This document shows, piece by piece, positions 53,437 to 62,239 of a stretch of 64,000 bases of DNA. How positions within the stretch are numbered: position 1 is the first letter of the stretch; each line of letters begins with the position of its first letter. A model generated the notes under the pieces. That model made no database searches. It was not told where the DNA came from and was given only the letters and a program-made list of their open reading frames with translations. Origin of the DNA: Streptococcus henryi DSM 19005 (GTDB taxonomy: Bacteria > Bacillota > Bacilli > Lactobacillales > Streptococcaceae); assembly GCF_000376985.1 (NCBI RefSeq), contig NZ_AQYA01000032.1:62001-126000 (forward strand). Reading direction: 5' to 3'. A program made the position numbers and the translations under genes.

Positions 53437-54010
53437 GGAACCGATTGAGATCCCAAAAACATCAGAAATTGAACAAGTGTATCGACAAGCCAGTTATCGA
53501 AAAAGACTCATGGAGGCGATTAGAAGTACAGTCTTCATGCTGATTGTGGTAGCCGCATTTGCTGTTTTAATTGCGGTTCTTTTTCTTCCAATCCTGCGCA
53601 TTTATGGAAAATCAATGCACGGAACATTGGATAGTGGAGACATCGTACTATCAGTAAAAAGCAGTAATTTTGACACAGGTGATGTCGTGGCATTTTATTA
53701 CAATAACAACATCTTAGTTAAACGTGTCATCGCAGAAGCAGGTGACTGGGTGGATATGGATGATGACGGAACGGTTTATGTCAACGAGGTTAAACTCGTG
53801 GAACCATACATAACTGAGAAAGCCTATGGTGAAACAGACATTACTTTTCCATATCAAGTACCTGAAAATCGTATCTTTGTAATGGGAGATAACCGAGAAG
53901 TTTCCATTGATTCGCGAAATACATCGATTGGTACGGTTTCAGATGAACAGATTGTCGGAAGGCTGATATTTAAAATCTGGCCGCTACAAGAAATTGGCAC
54001 AATAAAATAA
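53417..54010 (+). CDS. Signal peptidase I of the pilus locus
   Basis: 197 residues. One N-terminal membrane segment (about 36-60), then the catalytic Ser66 in YGKSMHGTL and Lys102 in NNILVKRVIAEAGD, and box E in VMGDNREVSIDSRN. A type I signal peptidase. Dedicated copies next to pilin genes (SipA/LepA-like) help pilus assembly, sometimes as chaperones, but this one keeps both catalytic residues. Confidence 0.92.
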   Translation: MKMKKNREPIEIPKTSEIEQVYRQASYRKRLMEAIRSTVFMLIVVAAFAVLIAVLFLPILRIYGKSMHGTLDSGDIVLSVKSSNFDTGDVVAFYYNNNILVKRVIAEAGDWVDMDDDGTVYVNEVKLVEPYITEKAYGETDITFPYQVPENRIFVMGDNREVSIDSRNTSIGTVSDEQIVGRLIFKIWPLQEIGTIK

Positions 54011-54012
54011 TT

Positions 54013-54091
54013 TAGTACTCATTTAAAATCAAAATGATTGACGTTTGCTTCGACCCGTCCTCGACTGATTTTGATCTTATTCGAGTATGAT
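54013..54091 (-). repeat. MITE-like dispersed repeat, copy 4
   Basis: TACTCATTTAAAATCAAAAT at one end and CTGATTTTGATCTTATTCGA at the other, the shortest copy. It lies between the signal peptidase and adhesin genes, inside the operon. Confidence 0.6.
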
Positions 54092-54138
54092 ATTGTTTGC
54101 AAAATTTTCACTAAGTTAGGAAGGAGGGTGAAAATTAT

Positions 54139-57100
54139 ATGAAAAAGTTTTTTAGGGGAAAACGACTTGCACAATTTCAATCGAAGTATAAAAAGATCGC
54201 CAGTTTTATTGCCATAGTTGTTGTCTTTGCAACAACATATGCCTTAATATTGCCAGCTATCACCTTGGATAGTAACAGAGCAAGCCAAGAGGCAGGTATA
54301 GAAATAGCAGAGCCCAATACGGCTATGACAACACTGCCTTCAATTGAAGAAGCTTTTGTTCCAAGTGATGTCAACACTGTCGAAGAACCTGCTCAGTCTG
54401 AAACTGAAGTAACAGCTGAGGAAGTGGTTGAACCAGAACCTGAAACAAAGGTTGAAGCGGAACCAGACCCTAAGACAGAAAAAGAAGAGGAGGCAACAGA
54501 AAAACAAGAAGCATCAGAAAACAAGGAAGAAGCACCGGCTGAACAAAGTCAAGACAAGGAAGAATCAGATTTAATTACTGAAACTAAAACGTTGACTGCG
54601 GACCACAAAAATTACACTGTCACTGCAGAAATCACGGCTGAAGCAAAAATGCCAAAAGATGTGGAACTAAAGGTGACAGAAATTAGTGAAGGAGCTTCTG
54701 ATTACCAAAGCCATTATCAAAAGGCACAAAAAGCCTTGGACGAAGAAATTTCAGATATTCAATTCTTCGACATTAGCTTTGAAGTTGATGGAAAAGAAGT
54801 ACAGCCTCAAGCTGATGTTAAGATAACCATAATACCTGCTAAGGGAGTAGCTTCTACAGAAGATGATTTATTTGTTCTCCATTTACTTGATGATGGAAAA
54901 ACTGAGAAGCTAGACATCACAGACACCAAAGAAAAAGGCGATAAAGTCACAGAAGTTAGTTTTGAAAGTTCAAGTTTTTCACCATATATGGTAGGCGGAA
55001 CATCATCAAAAGATGACAGTTCTAATCAAGCTGAAGATTCTCAAAAAACTGAGGAATCTAGTAAAGCTAGAAAAGCAGCTCCGTCTAGGGCAATCGAACA
55101 TACTGTAACCTTTATCTACACTGATAATAACGGTGACCAAGTAGAGGTAGCTTCTACTAAAATCGAAAACGGTAATGCTATTACAACCATGCCTGATAAT
55201 CCTTTCAGAGAAGGTTATCGCTTTACAGGATGGAAAAATCAGGAGACAGGTGAAACTGTCACTGCTGATACTGTTGTTAATGGAGACATGACAGTTGTCG
55301 GTCAGTTTGAAGAAATCAAGATTTATACTGTAACGGTTCATTATTACTACTTTAATAATAGTGCCAATAAAAACACAGTATTTGAAACTGAGATCTTCCA
55401 AATGGAAGAGAGAGATGTACCTTACCGTATTACTCCTCCTGCTTCCACAAAACCTGAAGAAGATACCTCCTTACCAAATGATACAATCTACTATCCTGAA
55501 CAGCCAAGAATTGAGATTGCTGATACAGCTCATCTTGAATCCTTGGATGCTGGAGATGGAACAGTAGATAAGCAAATCACAATTGATTTGGAATATGTTC
55601 CTTACACTGCTCAATACAATGTTCACTATATGTTGAAAGATCTTACAGGCGATGATTATAGTGAGATCGAGGAGGTATTGAATTACGGTATTCTTCATTC
55701 AACAGTTAGACCTCAAATTTTAACTTATAGCTATGCAAACTTTGAGAAAGCAGATGAAGTCGAGATTACTCAGGAAGAAGGTCAAGACCTTTATGTTTAC
55801 TACACACGTAAGAGTTATACACTTTCTTACAATACTAATGGTGGTAGCTACGTAACATGGCAAACAGGTCTCTTTGAAAGTGAAGTTCCTATTACAAATA
55901 CTGTACCAACTAAGAGAGGTTACACTTTCGATGGTTGGTATGACAACCCTGAACTTTCAGGTAGCCCAGTAACTGGTAAGGTCACTCTCAATGATGATGT
56001 CACTCTCTATGCCAAATGGAAAGCAAACAACGTTAATTATGTTATTGCCTACTATAGAGAAGTGTATGACAACAGTACAGGAACTACCCATTACGTTTAC
56101 GATAGTTCAAGAAATGCAACAGGACAAGTAGGAACGACAGTTCAAGCAAGCTCTGCACCGGCTATGTCTAATGTTCCTTTGGGCTATGAACGCGAAACTG
56201 CTTATGGTAAGAATGCAAACTCCTCAGTAGTTATTGATGCAGATGGACAATCAGTTCTGAAAGTTTACTATAGTTTGATTCGCTATACTTTTATCTTCAA
56301 TGCTAATGGACCATCATATACAACCTCTTGGGGAGGGTCAGGTTATACTGGTCCTACGGTAAATGGACGGATAACAATAGGTGGTAGTAGCTATACCGGT
56401 TCACAGTACAGGATATCGAATATAGTTTTAGGTCAGGATATTTCATCAGTTTGGCCATCAGGTTCACAGGTGACAAGTTCTGGAAGTAATAGCTTTGCAG
56501 GCTGGTATAATTCAAATAACTCTTCTGGAAGTAATTCCGAACTTGTACTTTATGTTACCAAGCGTCTTGAAGTGACGACTGATTTGATTCGTGGTGCTAA
56601 TGCCAATGGTCAAAAGACCTATCAGGCATATTGGCGTTCAAATCTTGTGGTAAAAACAGTAGATTATTATCTGCAATCAGCCGATAATCCTAATGTCTAT
56701 GAGATATCTACTGTGTATAGTCAAACCTATAATAGTCCAGCAGGATCTACTTTAAATGCCAAAGATATAGCTGGTTTTACAGTGACAAGTAGACCATCAG
56801 ACTATCCTGATTCTTCGGGCTACTGGTCATATAATGAATACATCATAAATCACTACCGTTTCTACTACAACCGCGATAGTTTCAAGATTGACTACTACTA
56901 TGGAACTACCAAGCTGAAGACATCTGATGCCATTCTCTTTGATGCAAATATCAATAGTGCAACCTACAACTACACACCAAGTCGTCCGGCTGGAGTCGAT
57001 GATGATTACACTTGGGGTGGTTGGTATACAGATGCCAATTTAACTGAGGCATACACCTTTGATAAGATGCCATCAAACAACTTGGTGCTTTATGCAAAAT

Positions 57101-59295
57101 GGGTTGCACCAAGCTTTACAGTTGACTTCAACTTAAATGGCGGCGATAGTGCTACTCCAGATTCTCAAACAGTTGAGAAATACGACTTTGCTGAGGCTCC
57201 GTCTGACCCAAGTCGTGCACACTATAATTTTGATGGTTGGTTTACAGAAGCAGAAGGTGGAGAACGTTATGACTGGTCTAAACCTGTCACTGAAAACATG
57301 ACCCTCTATGCTCACTGGGTTTTGAAACCATTGACCTATACTGTTAAGTATGTCGATGCTGACAATAATGAAACTAGACTTGCGGCGGATAAAGTTATAA
57401 CTAGTCCTGCGCTAGCTATTAACCAAGTCATTACTGAAAAAGCCCTTGCTATCACAGGTTATCGTCCAGATAATAATTCAAAATCTATCGTGCTAGATTA
57501 TGATAACAATGTTATCACCTTCTACTACACTAAGAAGGCTGCTCAGATTTCTTATACCATTGAATATCTATTAGAAGGAACAACAACCCCTCTTAAAGAC
57601 CCTGTGACTAAGACAGTCGATGGTAATACTATTGTAGCTAAGGAAAGTGCAGTTGATGTTGGAAGTGAATACTATCCGCTTGATGATGTTTTGAGTTTGA
57701 CACTTTCTTCAAACTCAGAAAATAATGTCATTACTTTCTACTACACTACATATGATGTTGCTCACATCACAGTCAACTATCTTGATATGGATGGCAATCC
57801 TATCCCTGGTCAAACACCATTGACAGAGACTAAGAAAAAACCAACAACTTATGAGGTACAATACCCAGGCATTTCTGGTTACACCTATCACTCATCTAAG
57901 GATGTTTCTGATTCAGAAAATCCTAAAGAAGTACCAGCAACTTATCGAATTACTGGTGGTGAACAAATCGTTGTTAATCTTTACTATCAAAAAGATTTGA
58001 AGATTGAGGCTGCTAATAAGACCAAAGTCTACGATAGTACTGCTCTAATAAGTAATGGTGTGGAAGATTTAGTAGATACTTATAAATATTGGCTTGAATC
58101 TGGTGATATTTTAACAGATATTACATTTACTGGCAGTCAAACAAATGTGGGTAGCAGTGCGACAACTCCATCAGCAGCGGTTATTGAAGCTGCAACTGGA
58201 AATGATAGAACATACTACTACAATATTACTTATGTTCCAGGAACACTAACAGTTACTGCACTTCCTGTCACAGTTATCATTGACGGTCAAAAAGTAACCA
58301 AGACTTACGATGGAGTAGAAGCAGCAGTGACTTACGAGATTACAAGTATCAGTAATGACCTATACTTAGAAGATTACATTAACTTCAATGGTACAGAAGC
58401 CGAGAAAGTAATCAAAGAAACTGATGCTGGAACATATGATTTGACTATTGATAATCGCTTCACAAACACTAATGAAAACTTTGATGTTCACTTCCGAGTT
58501 TCAAATGGTCAATTGGTTATCAACAAACGACCAGTTACCTTGACTTCACCTAAAGCTGAAAAAGCATTTGATGGAACAGCTTTGACTGCTGAACCAGTTG
58601 TCGCTACTGAACAAACTACTGAACAACCTAATGAAGGATTTGTTCTTAGTCAAGGTGTTGAAAGCTATAATATCACTGGTAGTCAAACAAATCCAGGATC
58701 TTCAGAAAACACATTTACTTACACACTAAAAAGTAACACTAACCCTCTAAACTACGACATAACAGAAGTATTTGGAAGACTGCTCGTTACGCCAACTGTT
58801 AACATTCAAAAAACCAAGACTGATTGGACAGCTCTATCAGGCGGTAAGTTTGAACTTAGTCAATTGGAAAATGGTGCATGGGTAGCTGTAGATGGTGTTG
58901 GAACACTTTCTAATACTTCTGAAGCAGGCGTTAATATTCCAGTTGGATTGAGAGCAGGAACTTATCGTATTAAGGAAACTGCAGCTCCAGATGGCTATAT
59001 CATTTTGGACAGTTACGTTTACTTCACAATTACAGAGTCTACCGACTCTAATGAACAGATTACCTTTAGTTTGTCATTATCTACAGAATCAGAAGATAAG
59101 GCTAAAGTTGAAGGTGCAGGTAACACATACAGCAATCGTATACAAATTGCTAACAAAGCTGGTAAAGCATTACCAAGTACTGGTGGTAGTGGCAAGCGTG
59201 CCTTTACCCTTGCAGGATTAAGCTTGATGTTGTTAGCATTGCTTAGCATGGCTGTATTGAAACCACAGCTTGAAAGGAGTGATAAGTCATTATAA
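54139..59295 (+). CDS. Giant LPXTG surface protein, probable pilus tip adhesin
   Basis: 1718 residues. A long signal sequence ends TTYALILPAITLD. Then comes an acidic Glu/Lys/Pro stretch (about 55-145). Several InlB B-repeat-like units follow (GWYDNPELSG, GWYTDANLTE, GWFTEAEGGE, each ending YAKW or YAHW), then MucBP-like units (YTVKYVDADNNET, ITVNYLDMDGNPI). Three MBG-like units have K-x-Y/F-D. A CnaB domain with E-box KETAAPDGY and the sorting signal LPSTGG, a hydrophobic segment and a basic tail end the protein. It likely binds mucin or other glycans. It would be anchored or placed at the pilus tip by sortase. Confidence 0.9.
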   Translation: MKKFFRGKRLAQFQSKYKKIASFIAIVVVFATTYALILPAITLDSNRASQEAGIEIAEPNTAMTTLPSIEEAFVPSDVNTVEEPAQSETEVTAEEVVEPEPETKVEAEPDPKTEKEEEATEKQEASENKEEAPAEQSQDKEESDLITETKTLTADHKNYTVTAEITAEAKMPKDVELKVTEISEGASDYQSHYQKAQKALDEEISDIQFFDISFEVDGKEVQPQADVKITIIPAKGVASTEDDLFVLHLLDDGKTEKLDITDTKEKGDKVTEVSFESSSFSPYMVGGTSSKDDSSNQAEDSQKTEESSKARKAAPSRAIEHTVTFIYTDNNGDQVEVASTKIENGNAITTMPDNPFREGYRFTGWKNQETGETVTADTVVNGDMTVVGQFEEIKIYTVTVHYYYFNNSANKNTVFETEIFQMEERDVPYRITPPASTKPEEDTSLPNDTIYYPEQPRIEIADTAHLESLDAGDGTVDKQITIDLEYVPYTAQYNVHYMLKDLTGDDYSEIEEVLNYGILHSTVRPQILTYSYANFEKADEVEITQEEGQDLYVYYTRKSYTLSYNTNGGSYVTWQTGLFESEVPITNTVPTKRGYTFDGWYDNPELSGSPVTGKVTLNDDVTLYAKWKANNVNYVIAYYREVYDNSTGTTHYVYDSSRNATGQVGTTVQASSAPAMSNVPLGYERETAYGKNANSSVVIDADGQSVLKVYYSLIRYTFIFNANGPSYTTSWGGSGYTGPTVNGRITIGGSSYTGSQYRISNIVLGQDISSVWPSGSQVTSSGSNSFAGWYNSNNSSGSNSELVLYVTKRLEVTTDLIRGANANGQKTYQAYWRSNLVVKTVDYYLQSADNPNVYEISTVYSQTYNSPAGSTLNAKDIAGFTVTSRPSDYPDSSGYWSYNEYIINHYRFYYNRDSFKIDYYYGTTKLKTSDAILFDANINSATYNYTPSRPAGVDDDYTWGGWYTDANLTEAYTFDKMPSNNLVLYAKWVAPSFTVDFNLNGGDSATPDSQTVEKYDFAEAPSDPSRAHYNFDGWFTEAEGGERYDWSKPVTENMTLYAHWVLKPLTYTVKYVDADNNETRLAADKVITSPALAINQVITEKALAITGYRPDNNSKSIVLDYDNNVITFYYTKKAAQISYTIEYLLEGTTTPLKDPVTKTVDGNTIVAKESAVDVGSEYYPLDDVLSLTLSSNSENNVITFYYTTYDVAHITVNYLDMDGNPIPGQTPLTETKKKPTTYEVQYPGISGYTYHSSKDVSDSENPKEVPATYRITGGEQIVVNLYYQKDLKIEAANKTKVYDSTALISNGVEDLVDTYKYWLESGDILTDITFTGSQTNVGSSATTPSAAVIEAATGNDRTYYYNITYVPGTLTVTALPVTVIIDGQKVTKTYDGVEAAVTYEITSISNDLYLEDYINFNGTEAEKVIKETDAGTYDLTIDNRFTNTNENFDVHFRVSNGQLVINKRPVTLTSPKAEKAFDGTALTAEPVVATEQTTEQPNEGFVLSQGVESYNITGSQTNPGSSENTFTYTLKSNTNPLNYDITEVFGRLLVTPTVNIQKTKTDWTALSGGKFELSQLENGAWVAVDGVGTLSNTSEAGVNIPVGLRAGTYRIKETAAPDGYIILDSYVYFTITESTDSNEQITFSLSLSTESEDKAKVEGAGNTYSNRIQIANKAGKALPSTGGSGKRAFTLAGLSLMLLALLSMAVLKPQLERSDKSL

Positions 59296-59346
59296 ACTCC
59301 TTATCAGTCGACACAGCTTATGACTAAGCTAAACCATTACTAACTG

Positions 59347-59371
59347 GTTGAGGGATTCCCCCTCCCTCAAC
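59347..59371 (+). other. Hairpin between adhesin and pilin genes
   Basis: GTTGAGGG pairs with CCCTCAAC, loop ATTCCCCCT, with no T-run. It may be an RNA-processing or stability element that lets pilin exceed adhesin. Confidence 0.5.
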
Positions 59372-59408
59372 TATCTTAGTAACTTTCAAAAAGGAAAGAA
59401 GGATTATC

Positions 59409-60809
59409 ATGAAAAAGATTAGAAAAGTGATAACAACTATTCTTGCAGCACTCACCTTAGTCTTTGCAGGGCTACCAGTTAGTGCACAGTCAGTTGACTC
59501 AGGTGCTGGAGGAGCAGGCTCAATTACAATTAGCAATGCTTCAAAAGGACAAACTTATACAGTTTATAAACTCTTTGATGCCACTCAAAGTAGCGATGGT
59601 ATTGCCTATTCTGTTCCAAGTGGTAAAACATTTACAGGAAATGACTTTTTCACAGTCGATAACGCAGGAAACGTTTTAGCTAAAGATGGTATCAATGTTG
59701 GCAGTGATGACTTTAAAACCTGGGCTCAAGAATTTGGTACTGAGGTAGCAAGTACTAAAGCAACTGATCAAACACTTGCTTTCACAGGCCTTACTTATGG
59801 TTACTACTACATTACATCATCACTTGGTACTACACTCACTGTTAACAGTACAAATCCAAGTGCTACTGTTATTGACAAAAATACAACTAACCCAGACATC
59901 CCAGAAGATGGTGGTAAGAAAATTGTTGTCAATGGTACAGTAACATCAGAAACTACTGCTAAAATTGGTGATGTGATTGACTATCAAATCCTCTTCAATG
60001 CTACTAACTTTGTAACAACTGCTGGAGGAGCATCAACTAAACAAATCACTAAATACACTATCGTCGATACTCCATCTGACTTGGAAATTAACCAATCTAC
60101 AGTAGCCGTTACTGTTGGTGGTGTTACAGTAGCAGCTACACCTACATTTGCTGATGGTAAAATGACTATTGTCCTTCCTTGGGCAGATGCAGATGGCAAT
60201 ACAATCTACGATTCTCCAGTAGCAGTGAAGGTTACTTATAAAGCAACTGTAAAAGCTGCTGCTCAAGATGGTGAAGCAAGTAACCATGCTGACATTACTT
60301 ACACTACTTCAGATGGTGATGAAGAACCTGTTCCAGACCCAGATCCAGATCCAGACCCAGTCGTTAAGACATTCCAATTCACACTTAAGAAAACTGATGG
60401 TACGAAAGCATTGACTGGTGCGACATTCCGTCTTTACGATGCTGCATCTAATGGTAATGAAATCGCAGTTGTTAAAAATGCTGACGGTACTTACCGTGTA
60501 GCTGAAGCTGGTGAAACTGGTGTTGATATTGAAGCTGGTACAGCAGTTGTTAAAGGTCTTAAAGGTGACAACACAGTCTACCACCTTGAAGAAACTAAAG
60601 CACCAAATGGTTACAATATCTTAACTGCACGTAAAGCTGTGACTATCTCATCAACAGCAACAAATGAAGTAGAAGTTGTCAACAATGCTGGTAAAGCCTT
60701 GCCATCAACTGGTTCATTCGGTACTACAATGTTCTACCTTGCAGGCTCAGTTCTCTTGGTTGGTGCACTTGTTTACATGATTTCTAAACGTCGCATGAAT
60801 AACATCTAA
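59409..60809 (+). CDS. Major pilin (SpaA-type, LPXTG)
   Basis: 466 residues. Signal peptide to about residue 26 (LPVSAQ). The position of the pilin motif is filled by VIDKN (Lys157) instead of YPKN; this Lys would form the bond between subunits. CnaB-like domains follow, a Pro-Asp hinge (PVPDPDPDPDPV, near 310), the last domain with E-box EETKAPNGY, and the sorting signal LPSTGSFG. Sortase C would polymerise it. AAAGGAAAG precedes the start. Confidence 0.9.
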   Translation: MKKIRKVITTILAALTLVFAGLPVSAQSVDSGAGGAGSITISNASKGQTYTVYKLFDATQSSDGIAYSVPSGKTFTGNDFFTVDNAGNVLAKDGINVGSDDFKTWAQEFGTEVASTKATDQTLAFTGLTYGYYYITSSLGTTLTVNSTNPSATVIDKNTTNPDIPEDGGKKIVVNGTVTSETTAKIGDVIDYQILFNATNFVTTAGGASTKQITKYTIVDTPSDLEINQSTVAVTVGGVTVAATPTFADGKMTIVLPWADADGNTIYDSPVAVKVTYKATVKAAAQDGEASNHADITYTTSDGDEEPVPDPDPDPDPVVKTFQFTLKKTDGTKALTGATFRLYDAASNGNEIAVVKNADGTYRVAEAGETGVDIEAGTAVVKGLKGDNTVYHLEETKAPNGYNILTARKAVTISSTATNEVEVVNNAGKALPSTGSFGTTMFYLAGSVLLVGALVYMISKRRMNNI

Positions 60810-60843
60810 TTCATGTTAACTCCAAAGAATTAGCCATATAAAG

Positions 60844-60960
60844 AAAGTTATCTTCGGGAGTGCCAATAGATGAAATAGCGGTATTTCCGAAGATATTTCT
60901 TTCTTGTCTGAGTCTATGCTCAGACTTCTAGAGCTCAAACTTGGGCTTTAGAAGTGTGAT
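60844..60960 (+). other. Series of hairpins between pilin and sortase genes
   Basis: ATCTTCGG pairs with CCGAAGAT; GTCTGAG pairs with CTCAGAC (60906-60930). A third, weaker one follows. Together they could slow transcription into srtC. Confidence 0.5.
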
Positions 60961-61004
60961 TATAACTCACAAAAGCAGATACGTTTTAATTGTGGTTTTT
61001 GGGA

Positions 61005-61015
61005 AATAGCAGAGC
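61005..61015 (+). repeat. AATAGCAGAGC 11-mer (intergenic copy)
   Basis: Exact copy within TTTTTGGGAAATAGCAGAGC, just before the sortase gene. Confidence 0.6.
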
Positions 61016-61058
61016 TTTCATTCAGCCTTTTTAAAATGATTGGAAGGGGGAGTAATCA

Positions 61059-62009
61059 GTGATTGCTTGGTTAAAAAAACATGCCAAAACATTTATCATG
61101 CCACTGATCTTCTTGGTAGGTCTTGGTTTGCTAGTCTATCCCTCTTTTAGTGATTATTGGAATTCATTTCACCAATCTCAGGCTATCATGAGCTATTCTG
61201 AAGTAGTTTCTGATATGAATGAAGAAGATTATGATAAGATTTTAGAAAGTGCAAAGAAATACAATGAAAATCATGAGATAAACTGGGATTTCACAGAGGC
61301 TGACAAGGCTGCCTATAATGCGGAGCTTAATTTTAACAATGACGGCATCATGGGTTATATTGAAATTCCAAAAATCAATGTTAAGTTATCTATTTTCCAT
61401 GGGACTGATGAAGCGATTCTGCAAACTTCGATTGGACATTTAGAGGAAACCTCTTTACCAGTCGGAGGGCTAGGAACACATACTGTGCTTTCAGGCCACC
61501 GAGGATTGCCCTCTGCCAAGCTCTTTTCCGACCTAGATCAGCTGCGTGAGGGAGACATTTTCACAATCCACGTGCTTAACGAGACCTTTACTTACGAAGT
61601 CGATCAAATTCGTGTGGTAGAACCGACAGACTTATCAACTTTGACCATTGATCCTGAAAAAGATTTATGCACATTAGTCACTTGTACGCCTTATGGTATC
61701 AATACCCACCGCTTACTTGTCAGAGGTCACCGTATAGAAAATGTCAACGGCAGTGCTTCAGTAGTATCAGATGCAGTGCAGATTCAACCAGTCTTTATCG
61801 CACCATTTTTCGCTATTCCAATTTGTTTCTTACTTATTGTTTATGTTCTAATAATAACTAGTAAGCATTTTCAAGAAAAATATCGAAATAGTGGACAAAG
61901 ATACATGGAAGAAAGAGGCTTGAAACGTCCAGTCCTTAGAAAAAAATCTTATGAAAAGATTATTTTAAATATTCAAGATTTCATGGACAAACGTCCTAGA
62001 AATAGATAA
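61059..62009 (+). CDS. Sortase C (pilin polymerase)
   Basis: 316 residues from GTG 61059, with GGAAGGGGG upstream. Membrane segment at each end (about 12-30 and 250-270), the arrangement of class C. Catalytic His147 in LSGHRG, Cys209 in LVTCTPYGINTHR, Arg218. The lid region lacks the usual D-P-(W/F) and reads NWDF instead (about 75-78). It links pilin subunits via LPSTG and the pilin Lys. Single sortase in the visible part of the island. Confidence 0.93.
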   Translation: MIAWLKKHAKTFIMPLIFLVGLGLLVYPSFSDYWNSFHQSQAIMSYSEVVSDMNEEDYDKILESAKKYNENHEINWDFTEADKAAYNAELNFNNDGIMGYIEIPKINVKLSIFHGTDEAILQTSIGHLEETSLPVGGLGTHTVLSGHRGLPSAKLFSDLDQLREGDIFTIHVLNETFTYEVDQIRVVEPTDLSTLTIDPEKDLCTLVTCTPYGINTHRLLVRGHRIENVNGSASVVSDAVQIQPVFIAPFFAIPICFLLIVYVLIITSKHFQEKYRNSGQRYMEERGLKRPVLRKKSYEKIILNIQDFMDKRPRNR

Positions 62010-62020
62010 GACAGTGAGAT

Positions 62021-62056
62021 GGCAGATTTCTTTAGGGGAAATTTGCCGTTTTATTT
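62021..62056 (+). terminator. Terminator after sortase C
   Basis: GGCAGATTTC pairs with GAAATTTGCC (one wobble), then GTTTTATTTTA. Confidence 0.8.
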
Positions 62057-62137
62057 TATGTTATCTCGCTTGGTAAACAAAAGTTTCAATTATCAAACAA
62101 ATAAAAGAAACCGCAGAACAAAAATGAGTTTCTGAAG

Positions 62138-62220
62138 AGAAACATTAGAATAAAAAACGTATAACTTTTATGTAAACGCTTTATTTTTAAGGTTTAAAGG
62201 CGTAAAATATGGTTAAAGAG
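62138..62220 (+). promoter_or_regulatory. Promoter region of the second surface protein (shared block, copy 2)
   Basis: It aligns with 52838-52920 without gaps: AGAAACATTAGAATAAAAAA, then ATGTAAACGCTTTATTTT and -10 TAAAAT at 62203, -35 TTTATT, with the same cre-like core. Confidence 0.6.
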
Positions 62221-62239
62221 ATAAAATAGGGAGGTTGAT

